This document shows positions 10,110 through 18,623 of a stretch of 64,000 nt of DNA, in pieces. Below the pieces are notes generated by a model. The model did no database searches, was not told where the DNA came from, and saw only the letters and a program-made list of their open reading frames with translations. Position 1 is the stretch's first letter; each line of letters begins with the position of its first letter. The DNA lies in assembly GCF_014217785.1 (NCBI RefSeq), contig NZ_CP048814.1, positions 310,001 through 374,000 of the forward strand, read 5' to 3'. This DNA comes from Rhodococcus triatomae. GTDB lineage: Bacteria > Actinomycetota > Actinomycetes > Mycobacteriales > Mycobacteriaceae. A program made the translations under genes and the position numbers.

Positions 10110-10448
10110 GTGAGCATCACGGACGACGATCACACCCACGCCGCGGCCGTTCCGGTGCCCATGCCACCCAGGGAAACCCTGGTGGCCGCGGGCGAGTTGC
10201 TCCGAGCCCTCGCGGCGCCCGTACGCATCGCCATCGTGCTGCAACTGCGCGAGTCGCACCGGTGCGTACACGAACTGGTGGGGGCACTGGACGTCCCGCA
10301 GCCGCTGATCAGCCAGCACCTCCGCGTGCTGAAGTCCGCGGGTGTCGTCCGCGGCGAACGGTCCGGACGCGAAGTGCTCTACAGCCTCGTGGACGAGCAT
10401 CTGGCGCACATCGTCGTGGACGCCGTCGCCCACGCCGAGGAAGGATGA
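10110..10448 (+). CDS. smtB: ArsR/SmtB-family zinc-responsive repressor
   Basis: A 112-residue winged-helix metal sensor. The recognition helix is in DVPQPLISQHLRVLKSAGVV and the wing follows. The C-terminal helix carries Asp95-x-His97, His108 and Glu111 (spacing D-x-H-x10-H-x2-E), the alpha-5 zinc site of SmtB/CzrA-type sensors. It should release DNA when zinc is bound. GTG 10110 has GAGGAG 6 nt upstream. The TGA overlaps the ATG of zur (ATGA), so the two are translationally coupled. Together they control zinc uptake and use: SmtB relieves repression of zur when zinc is plentiful, as described for mycobacteria. Confidence 0.9.
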   Translation: MSITDDDHTHAAAVPVPMPPRETLVAAGELLRALAAPVRIAIVLQLRESHRCVHELVGALDVPQPLISQHLRVLKSAGVVRGERSGREVLYSLVDEHLAHIVVDAVAHAEEG

Positions 10449-10870
10449 AGGAGACATTGCCTACCAACACAGGCGCCCCCCAGGTCGGCGTGCGTTCGAC
10501 CAGACAACGCAGCGCGATCTCGGCGCTGCTCGACGATATCGACGAGTTCAAGTCGGCCCAGGAACTGCACGACGAACTGCGCCACCGGGGTGAGGGCATC
10601 GGCCTGACCACCGTCTATCGCACTCTTCAGGCGCTGGCCGACGCCGGCACCGTCGACGTCCTGCGCACCGGTACCGGGGAGTCCCTGTACCGCCGCTGCT
10701 CGGCGGGTCACCACCACCATCTGGTGTGCCGTTCCTGTGGATTCACGGTCGAGGTGGAGGGCCCGGCCGTCGAGAAGTGGGCGCAGTCGGTCGCCGACAC
10801 GAACGGCTTCTCCGACATCAGCCACATGGTGGAGATCTTCGGATCCTGCCGCGACTGCGCGGAGGCCTGA
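10445..10870 (+). CDS. zur: Zinc uptake regulator Zur (FurB)
   Basis: A Fur-family repressor of 141 residues. The N-terminal winged helix includes VRSTRQRSAISALL and the recognition helix GLTTVYRTLQAL. The dimerisation domain has the metal-binding stretch CSAGHHHHLVCRSCG (His89-92, Cys95, Cys98) and a C-terminal Cys135-x2-Cys138 pair that completes the structural zinc site. With zinc it represses zinc importers and zinc-free ribosomal protein paralogues. The start ATG 10445 overlaps the smtB stop; TTG 10457 with GAAGGAG just before it is a possible alternative. Confidence 0.93.
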   Translation: MKETLPTNTGAPQVGVRSTRQRSAISALLDDIDEFKSAQELHDELRHRGEGIGLTTVYRTLQALADAGTVDVLRTGTGESLYRRCSAGHHHHLVCRSCGFTVEVEGPAVEKWAQSVADTNGFSDISHMVEIFGSCRDCAEA

Positions 10871-10914
10871 CCCGGAGCCTTCCCGACGGCCGGGCTCTCA
10901 CCCGGCGAGGTGGA

Positions 10915-11553
10915 TCAGGGCTGCCCGGTGAGGTACTGGTAGCCCGCATCGATCAGCGGCTGCCCACCGGTGTTGACCAGACCGATCGCACCGCCCACGG
11001 CCGCGCCGATCAGCACGCCCGGGATGCACCCGACGAACACACCCACGACACACCCGATCGCGAGGCCGACGGCCGCACCGATCGCGGCACCGACTCCACC
11101 GCCGAAGGATGCCTTGTTCAGCTCGTCGCTGAATCGCTGTGCCGAATTGATGTCGGACAACGCGAGCGACGTCGCAGCCGGGCTCGCCTGCGCGGGATCG
11201 GTGTCCGGTGTGAGGGTGAGAGTGCGGCCCTCGTCGCCGAGCAGCGGCGCGATCGAGAACTCGGAGTCGTCGATCCGGTAGGTCAGCGGGATCGAGCCGA
11301 CGACGACACCCTCGCCGCTCACGACCTCGACCACGTCGTCGGTGCGGTCGAGCCGGAACACTCCGGCGTCGAGCACGGTGACGACCTTCGTGCCGGTCTC
11401 GTCGAGCCCGGTCCGGTACTCCACACCCTGGTCTTCGCCCTGCACCAGCGCCGGCGGCTGTTCGGCGGCCGGCTCCGCGTGCGCGACTCCCGCCGTCGCA
11501 CCCAGTGCGGCGATCGAAAGCAACGCCGTCGCAGCAGTTTTCCTCGAGAACAT
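10915..11553 (-). CDS. Exported hypothetical protein with glycine-zipper tail
   Basis: A 212-residue secreted protein. A signal peptide (residues 1-27, ending VAHAEP) precedes a beta-rich domain (about 35-130) and a C-terminal segment rich in Gly, Ala and Val (FGGGVGAAIGAAVGLAIGCV, then a second such stretch) with small-residue zipper spacing and two cysteines. The tail could insert in a membrane. Proteins of this plan are common and often multicopy in Rhodococcus and Nocardia, but have no known function. It converges with zur and has no clear operon partner. Confidence 0.7.
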   Translation of the reverse strand: MFSRKTAATALLSIAALGATAGVAHAEPAAEQPPALVQGEDQGVEYRTGLDETGTKVVTVLDAGVFRLDRTDDVVEVVSGEGVVVGSIPLTYRIDDSEFSIAPLLGDEGRTLTLTPDTDPAQASPAATSLALSDINSAQRFSDELNKASFGGGVGAAIGAAVGLAIGCVVGVFVGCIPGVLIGAAVGGAIGLVNTGGQPLIDAGYQYLTGQP

Positions 11554-11624
11554 GTCACTCCCCCGATCGGGACCCGAGCCGAGTGCCCGGGCGTCCGGAG
11601 AACTCTAGCCCGAAATCTCCCGTT

Positions 11625-12026
11625 TCACGGAACCAGGCCCTGACGAGCGGTATCCGCTCCGGCGAGGACGAGCAACAGCATCGTGGTCAACGCGTCCTCG
11701 TCGAGCCCCGCCGCCGGAAAGGCATAGCGCAGAACGACGTCCAGGTAGCGTCCGTGCCCGAAGGCCGAGATCGAGCCGAACTGCACCGCACCGTTGCGTT
11801 CGGCCACCTTCTTGTGCAACGTCGCGCTGATCGGCCGGTCCCAGGCCAGCACGCACGTCATCGACAGCACGTCGAGACCGTCGGACAGGTGGACTGCCGT
11901 GACCGAGCACAGTGCCCCGGCGTAGTCGAAGCTCAGTGAGCCGTCCTCCGCGGTGCCGACGTCCACGTACTTCGCGAGGACGTCCGCCGCGCGCTGCTGC
12001 AACTGTGCGGCACCGTCGCCGCTCAT
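11625..12026 (-). CDS. YbjN/type III secretion chaperone-fold protein
   Basis: A 133-residue cytoplasmic protein with the alpha-beta pattern of the YbjN family: [70 protein letters not shown]. Such proteins share the fold of type III secretion chaperones but occur in bacteria lacking that system. Its ATG overlaps the uppS stop (ATGA), and the recO-uppS-ybjN-like order is the same as in mycobacteria, so it belongs to that operon. No defined function. Confidence 0.75.
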   Translation of the reverse strand: MSGDGAAQLQQRAADVLAKYVDVGTAEDGSLSFDYAGALCSVTAVHLSDGLDVLSMTCVLAWDRPISATLHKKVAERNGAVQFGSISAFGHGRYLDVVLRYAFPAAGLDEDALTTMLLLVLAGADTARQGLVP

Positions 12027-12835
12027 CCCTTGACCCCACCGAATCGGCGGTCACGCTGTGCGTACTCGAGGCAGGCCGCCCAGAGGTCACGGCGGTCGAA
12101 GTCCGGGAACAGCTTCTCCTGGAAGACCATCTCGGCGTAAGCCGACTGCCAGAGCAGGAAATTCGAGGTGCGCTGCTCCCCGGAGGGGCGCAGGAACAGG
12201 TCCACATCGGGCATGTCGGGCTCGTCCAGGTAGCGGGCGACGGTGGCTTCGGTGACCTTGTCCGGATCCAGGAGCCCGGCTGCGGCCCGGCGGGCGATCT
12301 CCCGCGCCGCATCGGCGAGTTCGGCACGTCCCCCGTAGTTGACGCACATCGTCAGCGTCATCACGGTGTTGTCCTTCGTCAGGTCCTCGGCGATCTCGAG
12401 CTCCTTGACGACGCTGCGCCACAGGCGGGGACGACGCCCGGCCCACCGCACCCGGACGCCCATCTCGTTCATCTCGTCCCGCCTGCGCCGGATGACGTCC
12501 CGGTTGAATCCCATGAGGAACCGCACCTCGTCCGGGCTGCGCTTCCAGTTCTCGGTGGAGAACGCGTACGCCGAGAGCCACTCGACGCCCATCTCGATGC
12601 AGCCGCAGACCGTGTCCATGAGGACGGCCTCGCCACGCTCGTGGCCGGCGGTGCGGGGCAGGCCGCGTTCCTGCGCCCAGCGCCCGTTTCCGTCCATCAC
12701 CAGCGCGACGTGCCGCGGCACGAACTCCGCGGGGATGAGCGGCGGGCGAGCTCCGGACGGGTGCGGATCCGGCGGCCGGATCTGCCGTGCCGCGGCGTCA
12801 GGCCGAGGTTCGCGTCGTCGAATCACGGTCCCCAT
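12023..12835 (-). CDS. uppS: Isoprenyl (decaprenyl) diphosphate synthase
   Basis: A cis-prenyltransferase that extends farnesyl or a shorter allylic diphosphate with isopentenyl diphosphate to the long-chain carrier lipid used for peptidoglycan and arabinogalactan. The 270-residue protein has [14 protein letters not shown] with the catalytic Asp48, [17 protein letters not shown], and the C-terminal [24 protein letters not shown] block that binds diphosphate and magnesium. The proline-rich N-terminus is typical for actinobacteria. ATG 12835 overlaps the end of recO by 38 nt; GTG 12826 is an alternative. Confidence 0.94.
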   Translation of the reverse strand: MGTVIRRREPRPDAAARQIRPPDPHPSGARPPLIPAEFVPRHVALVMDGNGRWAQERGLPRTAGHERGEAVLMDTVCGCIEMGVEWLSAYAFSTENWKRSPDEVRFLMGFNRDVIRRRRDEMNEMGVRVRWAGRRPRLWRSVVKELEIAEDLTKDNTVMTLTMCVNYGGRAELADAAREIARRAAAGLLDPDKVTEATVARYLDEPDMPDVDLFLRPSGEQRTSNFLLWQSAYAEMVFQEKLFPDFDRRDLWAACLEYAQRDRRFGGVKG

Positions 12836-13601
12836 CCTGCCTGACATCCTCCGGCCGGACGGCATGCGGGCGGGCGCGCTCGATGAGCGGGAGAGTGCGC
12901 AGCTGACGTTCGAGGTGCCACTGCAGATGAGCCGCGGTGAGCCCGCTCGCCTGCCTGCGGTGGGCGGGATCGGCCCGGTCCACCGCCGCCCAGTCCCCAC
13001 GGACCAGGGCGTCCATCAGTTCGAGTACCCCCGGCGACGGAGTGGCCGCACCCGGCGGACGGCAGTGCACACACACCGCTCCCCCGGCGGCGACGTGGAA
13101 CGCCCGGTGCGGGCCGGGCGCGGCACACCGGGCACAGTCCTCGATCGCGGGCGCCCACCCGGCGAAGCCCATCGCGCGCAGCAGGAAGGCGTCGAGGATC
13201 AACTCGGGGTCACGGCGGTGTTCGGCGATGGCCCCGAGCGCGCCGACGGTCAGGTGGTGCAGCCGGGGCGCGGGGGCGCGCTCCTCGCCCGCGAGTCGTT
13301 CCGCGGTCTCGAGAATCGCGCATGCCGTCGTGTACCGGCCGTAGTCGTCGACGAGGTCGGTGGCGAACGCGTCCAGCGTCTGCACCTGGGTGACGACGTC
13401 GAGGTTGCGTCCCGGGTACAGCTGGACGTCCACGTGCGCGAAGGGCTCGAGTCGCGCCCCGAACTTGGACCGGGTGCGCCGCACCCCCTTGGCGACGGCG
13501 CGCACCAGACCGTGCTGCCTGGTGAGCAGCGTGATGATGCGGTCGGCCTCGCCGAGCTTGTGCTGACGCAGCACCACCGCGTTGTCCCGGTACAACCTCA
13601 C
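12798..13601 (-). CDS. recO: DNA repair protein RecO
   Basis: The 267-residue recombination mediator loads RecA on SSB-coated single-stranded DNA with RecR. The N-terminal OB fold contains [20 protein letters not shown] and [16 protein letters not shown]. The C-terminal helical part has a zinc-binding Cys set (CARC and CVHC). GTG 13601 is preceded by GAGACT (13608-13613) with a 6-nt gap, a likely leaderless arrangement. It leads a tight leftward operon with uppS and the YbjN-like gene, as in mycobacteria. Confidence 0.93.
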   Translation of the reverse strand: MRLYRDNAVVLRQHKLGEADRIITLLTRQHGLVRAVAKGVRRTRSKFGARLEPFAHVDVQLYPGRNLDVVTQVQTLDAFATDLVDDYGRYTTACAILETAERLAGEERAPAPRLHHLTVGALGAIAEHRRDPELILDAFLLRAMGFAGWAPAIEDCARCAAPGPHRAFHVAAGGAVCVHCRPPGAATPSPGVLELMDALVRGDWAAVDRADPAHRRQASGLTAAHLQWHLERQLRTLPLIERARPHAVRPEDVRQDGDRDSTTRTSA

Positions 13602-13657
13602 CGATCCAGTCTCCCACGCTGCGCCGCGTCCGCAGGCGACCCGCGCCGTGACGCGGG

Positions 13658-14323
13658 TCAGGGCCCGGTGTCTCCCGCCGCGGTCACGAATCCGGCGGCG
13701 CCCTCGACGAGCCTGCGTACCGAGTCCGGCACAGGGGCCTCGGAGTCGATCCAGGCAGCGGGTACCGGTGGATCGGCGACGGTGCGGAGCGGGACGACTC
13801 CGGCCCAGGCTCCGCCGGTGGTCACCGCGGGCCGGGTCGGCGGCGCGTCCCGCACCTTCACCGTCCAGCGATCCATCGTCAGCGCACAGGTGGCCGTCGC
13901 GGCACGTTCCTTCCGTGTCGTCGCCCGGACCTCGGTGCTACGACCCGGGACGAGCGCATCCGACATCGCCTCGAGCGCAGACACCTCGGCCTCCTCGCCG
14001 ACATCGCGGAGAGTCCCGTGGACGACGGCCGACCGGTAGTTGGCCGAGGAGTCGAAGAGGTTGTCGGCCACGACGATTCCGTCGAGCATCATCACGGACA
14101 GCGCCGCCGGGGCACCGGCGCGTGCGTGCCGGAGTGCTCCCGCTCCCGTCGATCCGTGCAGGATCACGACGTCACCGATGCGCGCGTAGAGCATCGGCAC
14201 CACCCAGGGCGTGCCGTCCGCGGCCACGGTGGCGAGCGTGCCGACCGCAGCCGCGTCCAGGACGGCGTAGAGGTCGGTGAGTTCATGCCTGGCCCTCTCG
14301 GGATGTCGTCGAATCGCGTTCAC
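13658..14323 (-). CDS. Pyridoxamine 5'-phosphate oxidase-like flavin-binding protein
   Basis: A 221-residue split-barrel protein. The N-terminal half (LDAAAVGTLATVAADGTPWVVPMLYAR, VVILHGSTGAGALRHARAG, VHGTLRDVGEEAE) is the FMN-binding barrel of the pyridoxamine-phosphate-oxidase superfamily. Sequence alone cannot say whether it oxidises pyridoxamine phosphate or uses F420 or FMN for another reaction. It is divergent from a MocR-type regulator, and MocR proteins commonly control vitamin B6 genes, so a role in B6 salvage under that regulator is a reasonable inference. Starts at GTG 14323. Confidence 0.8.
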   Translation of the reverse strand: MNAIRRHPERARHELTDLYAVLDAAAVGTLATVAADGTPWVVPMLYARIGDVVILHGSTGAGALRHARAGAPAALSVMMLDGIVVADNLFDSSANYRSAVVHGTLRDVGEEAEVSALEAMSDALVPGRSTEVRATTRKERAATATCALTMDRWTVKVRDAPPTRPAVTTGGAWAGVVPLRTVADPPVPAAWIDSEAPVPDSVRRLVEGAAGFVTAAGDTGP

Positions 14324-14385
14324 ACGGTCACTCTCCCGCTATTACGGACTACCGACAACATCCGGATTCAGCTGATATCGATAGA

Positions 14386-14397
14386 CCACTATGGTGG
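14386..14397. promoter_or_regulatory. MocR-gene promoter/operator
   Basis: CCAC-TATG-GTGG is a small dyad that overlaps a TATGGT hexamer (14390-14395) placed 6 nt before ATG 14402, indicating a leaderless mRNA whose -10 lies in a potential operator. The 78-nt gap is shared with the divergent oxidase-like gene, so regulator binding here could affect both. Confidence 0.4.
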
Positions 14398-14401
14398 CCA
14401 C

Positions 14402-15874
14402 ATGGCACGCACCCCGGTCGCGGCACACGTCCCGCTCACGATCACCGACGACGGCACCCCCTTGCGTCACCGGATCGCCACGGGCCTGATCGCCGAGATC
14501 CGCGCCGGACGCCTGCAGTCCGGCGATCCCCTGCCCTCGACCCGCACCCTCGCCCTCCAACTCGGGGTGTCCCGCGGCCCGGTGGTGGAGGCTTTCGACG
14601 AACTGGTCGCCGCCGGCTATGTGATCGTCCGCCCCGGCTCGGGCACCCGCGTGGCCGCCGGTGCCGCCACCGCGGCTCGGGCACATGCCGATCCGCCGGT
14701 CCCCCTGCCTCGGAAACCCCTGCGCCGGCCGACACCCCCTCCCGCGCCGACGGAGGCCACCCGCGCCGCCCCGGAAGCACCGGCGTTCGATCTCGTTCCC
14801 GGCCACCCCGATCCCGGCCTGGTCTCGGTCCGGGACTGGCGTCGCGCATGGCGGTCCGCGGCGTCCGCTCCGATCGACGCAGGCGTCCCGGCGGCAGACG
14901 GGTGCGCGGAACTCCGCAACGCGCTCGCCCACCACCTGCGCCGCACCCGAGCGATCACGGCCCACCCGGACGAGATCGTCGTGGTGCCCGGGGTCTCGGC
15001 CGCTGTGCGAGCCCTCGCGGCCGCCGCCGGACTGCGGACGCACACGGTCGCCTTCGAGAACCCCGGATACACGCGGGCGCGGCGCATCCTGGAAGCGAGT
15101 GGGGTGCAGGTCCGATCGGTACCGGTGGACGCGGACGGCCTCGACCCACGACAGGTGCGCCCCTCCGATCGCGCCGTCTACTGCACACCGGCGCACCAGT
15201 ATCCGACAGGTGCCCGAATGCCCGTCACGCGGCGCACGGAACTGGTGGACCGATGCCGCGAGACGGCCGCACTGGTCCTCGAAGACGACTACGACGGGGA
15301 GTTCCGCTACGGGGCGACGCCCCTGCCCGCGCTACGCAGTATCGACGGAGGCAGCGACTGCGTGGCCTACATCGGCACGGCATCGAAGATTCTCACCCCG
15401 TCGATCCGGATCGCCTGGGTCCTGCCGCCCCCACACCTGCTGTCCCGGCTTCGGGACGAGGTCGACGCCTCGGCCGAACGCCCCTGTGCGGTCACCGCTC
15501 TCGCCCTCGCACAGTTCGTGACCACCGATGCCCTGACCCGGCACCTCGCCCGCGCCGCCCGGACCTACTCGGCGCGCCGCACCGCCTTCGTCGACGCCCT
15601 GGAGCAGGTTCTTCCACCGGGAGTCGGCGTGAGCGGCATCGAGGCCGGGTTGCACGTGCTGCTCGACCTCCCCGCGGGAACCGACGATCGCGCTCTCGCC
15701 GACGACCTGGCCCGGCACGGGGTCGCCGTGCCCGCACTCTCGGCCTACGATCTCGACCGCACGGGGACGCCCGGACTGGTGTGCGGGTACGCCCGACTCC
15801 CGGAGACCAGCGCGGGCGACGCCGCCGGCCGCATCGCACACGCGGTGCGGCGGCACCTGCCGGTATCGCCGTGA
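14402..15874 (+). CDS. MocR/PdxR-type transcriptional regulator (GntR wHTH plus aminotransferase fold)
   Basis: A 490-residue regulator. A GntR-type winged helix occupies about residues 18-80 (PLRHRIATGLIAEIRAGRLQ, LPSTRTLALQLGVSRGPVVE, RPGSGTRVA). A Pro/Ala-rich linker follows, then a fold-type I aminotransferase domain with GHPDPGLVS, ENPGYTRARRIL, TPAHQYPTG, LEDDYDGEFRYG and GTASKILTPSIR, where Lys329 should hold pyridoxal phosphate. MocR proteins sense PLP or pyridoxal and often activate B6 synthesis or salvage. The start ATG gives a leaderless arrangement with TATGGT 6 nt upstream. It is divergent from the oxidase-like gene. Confidence 0.9.
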   Translation: MARTPVAAHVPLTITDDGTPLRHRIATGLIAEIRAGRLQSGDPLPSTRTLALQLGVSRGPVVEAFDELVAAGYVIVRPGSGTRVAAGAATAARAHADPPVPLPRKPLRRPTPPPAPTEATRAAPEAPAFDLVPGHPDPGLVSVRDWRRAWRSAASAPIDAGVPAADGCAELRNALAHHLRRTRAITAHPDEIVVVPGVSAAVRALAAAAGLRTHTVAFENPGYTRARRILEASGVQVRSVPVDADGLDPRQVRPSDRAVYCTPAHQYPTGARMPVTRRTELVDRCRETAALVLEDDYDGEFRYGATPLPALRSIDGGSDCVAYIGTASKILTPSIRIAWVLPPPHLLSRLRDEVDASAERPCAVTALALAQFVTTDALTRHLARAARTYSARRTAFVDALEQVLPPGVGVSGIEAGLHVLLDLPAGTDDRALADDLARHGVAVPALSAYDLDRTGTPGLVCGYARLPETSAGDAAGRIAHAVRRHLPVSP

Positions 15875-15919
15875 GCGCTCACCCCGCCGAGTCGCTGCCA
15901 TCCCCGCCCGCCGAGTTCG

Positions 15920-16834
15920 TCACGACACGCTCTCCCCGAGTTCGAGATCGGCCACCGCCGCGGGATCCGTGAGATCCACACCGTCGGCCATCGCGGCCCG
16001 ATAGACGGTCAGCAACGTGGCGTCCCGCGTGTCGCTGCTCATCCCCGACTTCCAGTAGGCGGATGCGTGGAGATCGTCGGCGGCAACACCCAGTTCGGTG
16101 CGCACGAGCCTCCGGACGGCCCGCACCGCGTCGGCCTCGGCGGCGATCCACGCCTGGGTCCTTCCGGGATGTGGGGCGGTTCTCGACACGGCCTCGACCA
16201 GAGCACAGTCCGGGCCCGCACCCGCGGGGCCCACGATGCGGTGGATCGCTGCTCCCGGCCGGTCCGGCAACAACGCGTGATCGTCCTCGGCCGCAGCCTG
16301 GACGATCGCGGTCACCGCTACCTCGTCACCGAGGGACTCGAGGATCGCCGCTGCCGCTGGAAGTGCCGACGCGTCCGCGACGAGGAGATGGTGCACGACG
16401 CCGTCGCCCACCCAGAATTCGCGCCGCATGCCGGTGAGCACCACCTGCTCGCCGGGGTTCACCCGCCCCAGCCACTGCGCCGCCGCACCGTGATCGTGGA
16501 CGGCGACGTCGAAGGTGAGCCGCCGGGCCTCGGCGTCGAAATACCGCACCGTGAACGCGCGCAGCACCGGCACCGCGGTTCCTTCGGGCCACTGCGGCAT
16601 GCCGTCGGGGCCGGGTACCGGTGGTTCGACGTGGGCGTGGCCCTGCGCCGGGATCATGAGCTTGAAGGCGTCCGCCGGCCGTGGGCCGGCGTACTGATCG
16701 AGTCCTGGACCCTCGACCACCACACGATCGAAGCCACTCGTGATGCGCGTACGCGACACCACCTGGACGGGGACGGTGACGGGAGCACCCCCCGTTCGGG
16801 TCAGTTCGCGAATTCCCTGACGAATCGCCGTCAT
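15920..16834 (-). CDS. Siderophore-interacting protein (flavin ferric-siderophore reductase)
   Basis: A 304-residue SIP-family flavoprotein that reduces ferric siderophores in the cytoplasm to free iron. The N-terminal FAD-binding barrel contains RITSGFDRVVVEGP, DAFKLMIP, LRAFTVRYFDAEARRLTFDVAVHDHG and AAQWLGRVNPGEQVVLTG. The C-terminal SIP domain has HHLLVADASALPAAAAILE, TQAWIAAEADAVRAVRRLV and AYWKSGMS. It uses NAD(P)H or ferredoxin as donor. Its promoter carries an IdeR-like iron box, so it should be made under iron limitation. The ferric-siderophore lipoprotein gene 2.7 kb away has the same kind of box. Confidence 0.92.
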   Translation of the reverse strand: MTAIRQGIRELTRTGGAPVTVPVQVVSRTRITSGFDRVVVEGPGLDQYAGPRPADAFKLMIPAQGHAHVEPPVPGPDGMPQWPEGTAVPVLRAFTVRYFDAEARRLTFDVAVHDHGAAAQWLGRVNPGEQVVLTGMRREFWVGDGVVHHLLVADASALPAAAAILESLGDEVAVTAIVQAAAEDDHALLPDRPGAAIHRIVGPAGAGPDCALVEAVSRTAPHPGRTQAWIAAEADAVRAVRRLVRTELGVAADDLHASAYWKSGMSSDTRDATLLTVYRAAMADGVDLTDPAAVADLELGESVS

Positions 16835-16855
16835 TACCCTTACCCTTCGTCGCCC

Positions 16856-16874
16856 AAAGGGCAGCCTAACCTAT
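16856..16874 (-). promoter_or_regulatory. IdeR/DtxR-type iron box upstream of siderophore-interacting protein
   Basis: On the minus strand the site reads ATAGGTTAGGCTGCCCTTT, matching 14 of 19 positions of TTAGGTTAGGCTAACCTAA (consensus recalled). The TAGGCT in its centre is placed to act as the -10 about 30 nt before the ATG, so iron-loaded IdeR would block polymerase directly. AAGGGTAAGGG serves as ribosome-binding region. Confidence 0.75.
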
Positions 16875-16920
16875 TTGGTTACCCGAGGTTGCCGACCCGA
16901 GGCGTCCAGGATCGAGACGA

Positions 16921-17652
16921 TCAGCCGATCGAGAAGTCCACCGCCGCTCTCGCTGCGAACACATCGGTGTCGGCACCGGGCAGCGCCGCCAAGAATCCCG
17001 CAGGATCGTCGAAGTGGACGACATGACCGGTGTCGGCGACCGTCGTCACCTCGAATCCTCGCTTCCGCAACTCGTCGGCGCGCGCCTGCGGCACCAGTGC
17101 ACTCGGATCGGCCAGCACCAGCACGGACGGAATGGTCGCGGTGTCCACCGGAGCCGCATCGAATCCGCCCAGACCGTCGAGGATTCCCGGATCCCAGTCG
17201 CGTAGCGCAGCGAGTTTGCGGCGGCGGCTCTCCGCGCTCCACCGGGGATGGTGCCGGGCCACGTCCTCGTCGGTCCACTGCTTCTGCCCGCGGAAGAACT
17301 GCACCACCTCGGGGTCGGCCGAGATCGTGAACGCCGGATCCTCGTACACGGCGAGGGCGGGCTCCAGGCGATCCACGGCGTGTGCGAGAACCAGTCCGCC
17401 GAGCGAATGCCCGATCGCCAGGGCGGGCCGGTGCGGCACCGCGCCGAGCACGGCATCCACGAGCGCGCCGATCGAGTACTCGTCGAGTGGGGAACTGCCA
17501 CCGTGCCCGGGCAGGTCCACGGCGAGTACCCGGTACCCGCGCTCCGCGAGTGCCGGGCCCACCTGCCACCACGACTCGCTCGAGTTCCCGAGTCCGTGAA
17601 TCAGCACGGCGACGTCGGGGCCGGCGCCCCATTTCCTCACGTGAACAGCCAT
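16921..17652 (-). CDS. Alpha/beta-fold hydrolase
   Basis: A 243-residue cytoplasmic serine hydrolase. The oxyanion-hole HGLGNSSESW at residues 19-28, the nucleophile elbow GHSLGG with Ser83, a late Asp in SVLVLADPSALVP and His in DTGHVVHFDDP form the expected triad. No lid feature fixes the substrate; esterases, epoxide hydrolases and C-C hydrolases are all possible. ATG 17652 is the best start. It is downstream of and divergent from the split-barrel gene at 17951 and 44 nt after the iron-box region on the same strand, but carries no visible iron box itself. Confidence 0.75.
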   Translation of the reverse strand: MAVHVRKWGAGPDVAVLIHGLGNSSESWWQVGPALAERGYRVLAVDLPGHGGSSPLDEYSIGALVDAVLGAVPHRPALAIGHSLGGLVLAHAVDRLEPALAVYEDPAFTISADPEVVQFFRGQKQWTDEDVARHHPRWSAESRRRKLAALRDWDPGILDGLGGFDAAPVDTATIPSVLVLADPSALVPQARADELRKRGFEVTTVADTGHVVHFDDPAGFLAALPGADTDVFAARAAVDFSIG

Positions 17653-17733
17653 GTGGGCAAGATACGAGTGCCGGAGCCGCGGCACAGCCTTTGCGATCAT
17701 CCGGATTCCGAGCGCCGCCTCGCACACGAGAAA

Positions 17734-17758
17734 GGCCACGGACTCGTCGTCCGTGGCC
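17734..17758. terminator. Hairpin in the gap between two divergent genes
   Basis: GGCCACGGA (17734-17742) and TCCGTGGCC (17750-17758) form a 9-bp perfect stem with a 7-nt loop, preceded by GAGAAA. It has the look of a terminator, yet both flanking genes point away from it. The rest of 17653-17950 shows a TAGGTACCCT promoter-like stretch before the GTG at 17951 and no credible gene. Confidence 0.5.
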
Positions 17759-17950
17759 CTCGACCGGCAATCCGCGGATCGCCGGGACGGTGCCCGCCAG
17801 TGCGCCTCTCGGCAAGTGGCCGCTCGAAGCGGCTGTTCTGGGGTGGTACCCGGGGCATGTCCGGACACCGTCACCCTCCTCAACGGCGCCCACCCGCGAT
17901 CTATTCCGGGTAGGTACCCTCGCGTCCGACGACGACGAACGGAGCCACAC

Positions 17951-18583
17951 GTGGACACCGGCACGGCCACCGCCGACCACACGATCAACACGCCGGAGGA
18001 ACTCGAGCAGGTGCTCGGCGCCGCGCACCCGAAGATCCTCTCCAAGCACACGGACTTCACCACCCCGGCGATTCGTGACTTCATCTCGCAGGCCCGGTTC
18101 TTCGTCCTCGCGACCTCCGACGCCGACGGGAACTGCGACTGCTCGCCCCGGGGCGACATCACCCCACGCGCGCTCTTCCACGGTGACCGAACCCTGGTCA
18201 TCCCGGACCGTCCCGGCAATCGGCGCGCCGATTCCTACCGGAACATCCTGTCGAATCCGCACGTCGGCGTGCTGTTCGTGGTTCCCGGCATCGACGAGGT
18301 GGTCCGGCTCAACGGGCGCGCGCATCTGACGGTCGATCCGGGCCTTCTCGCCGAGATGGCGATCGACGGCAAGCCCGCGACGCTCGGTGTCGTCGTCGAG
18401 ATCGACGAAGTGTACGCGCACTGCGCCCGCGCCGTCCTCCGATCCCGGATGTGGGAGGCCGAGACCTGGCCGGAACCGTCCACGGTGCCCTCCATCCGCG
18501 AGATGGCCGCCGAACAGCATGCGGTCTCGGCCGGCGACGACCCGCGTAGCCGCCAGGAGGAGTACCGCAAGTATCTCTACTGA
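17951..18583 (+). CDS. Pyridoxamine 5'-phosphate oxidase-family protein (MSMEG_1061-like)
   Basis: A 210-residue split-barrel flavin-type protein. Key blocks are ISQARFFVLATSDADGNCDC, SPRGD, LVIPDRPGNRRADSYRNIL, HVGVLFVVPGIDEVVRLNGRA and the C-terminal YAHCARAVLRSRMWEAETW, which together mark the subfamily often annotated as MSMEG_1061-type. These bind FMN and are presumed oxidoreductases; the substrate is unknown. GTG 17951 with GGAGCC upstream is used as start. It converges with the iron-transport lipoprotein gene, the gap between them being a short tandem repeat. Confidence 0.8.
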   Translation: MDTGTATADHTINTPEELEQVLGAAHPKILSKHTDFTTPAIRDFISQARFFVLATSDADGNCDCSPRGDITPRALFHGDRTLVIPDRPGNRRADSYRNILSNPHVGVLFVVPGIDEVVRLNGRAHLTVDPGLLAEMAIDGKPATLGVVVEIDEVYAHCARAVLRSRMWEAETWPEPSTVPSIREMAAEQHAVSAGDDPRSRQEEYRKYLY

Positions 18584-18619
18584 CCTGTTCCGGAGCCTGT
18601 TCCCGGGCCTGTTCCCGGG
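18584..18619. repeat. Three tandem 12-bp repeats
   Basis: CCTGTTCCGGAG is followed by two identical CCTGTTCCCGGG copies, filling the gap between convergent genes ending at 18583 and 18624. CCCGGG is self-complementary, but no long stem forms. Confidence 0.8.
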
Positions 18620-18623
18620 GCCG

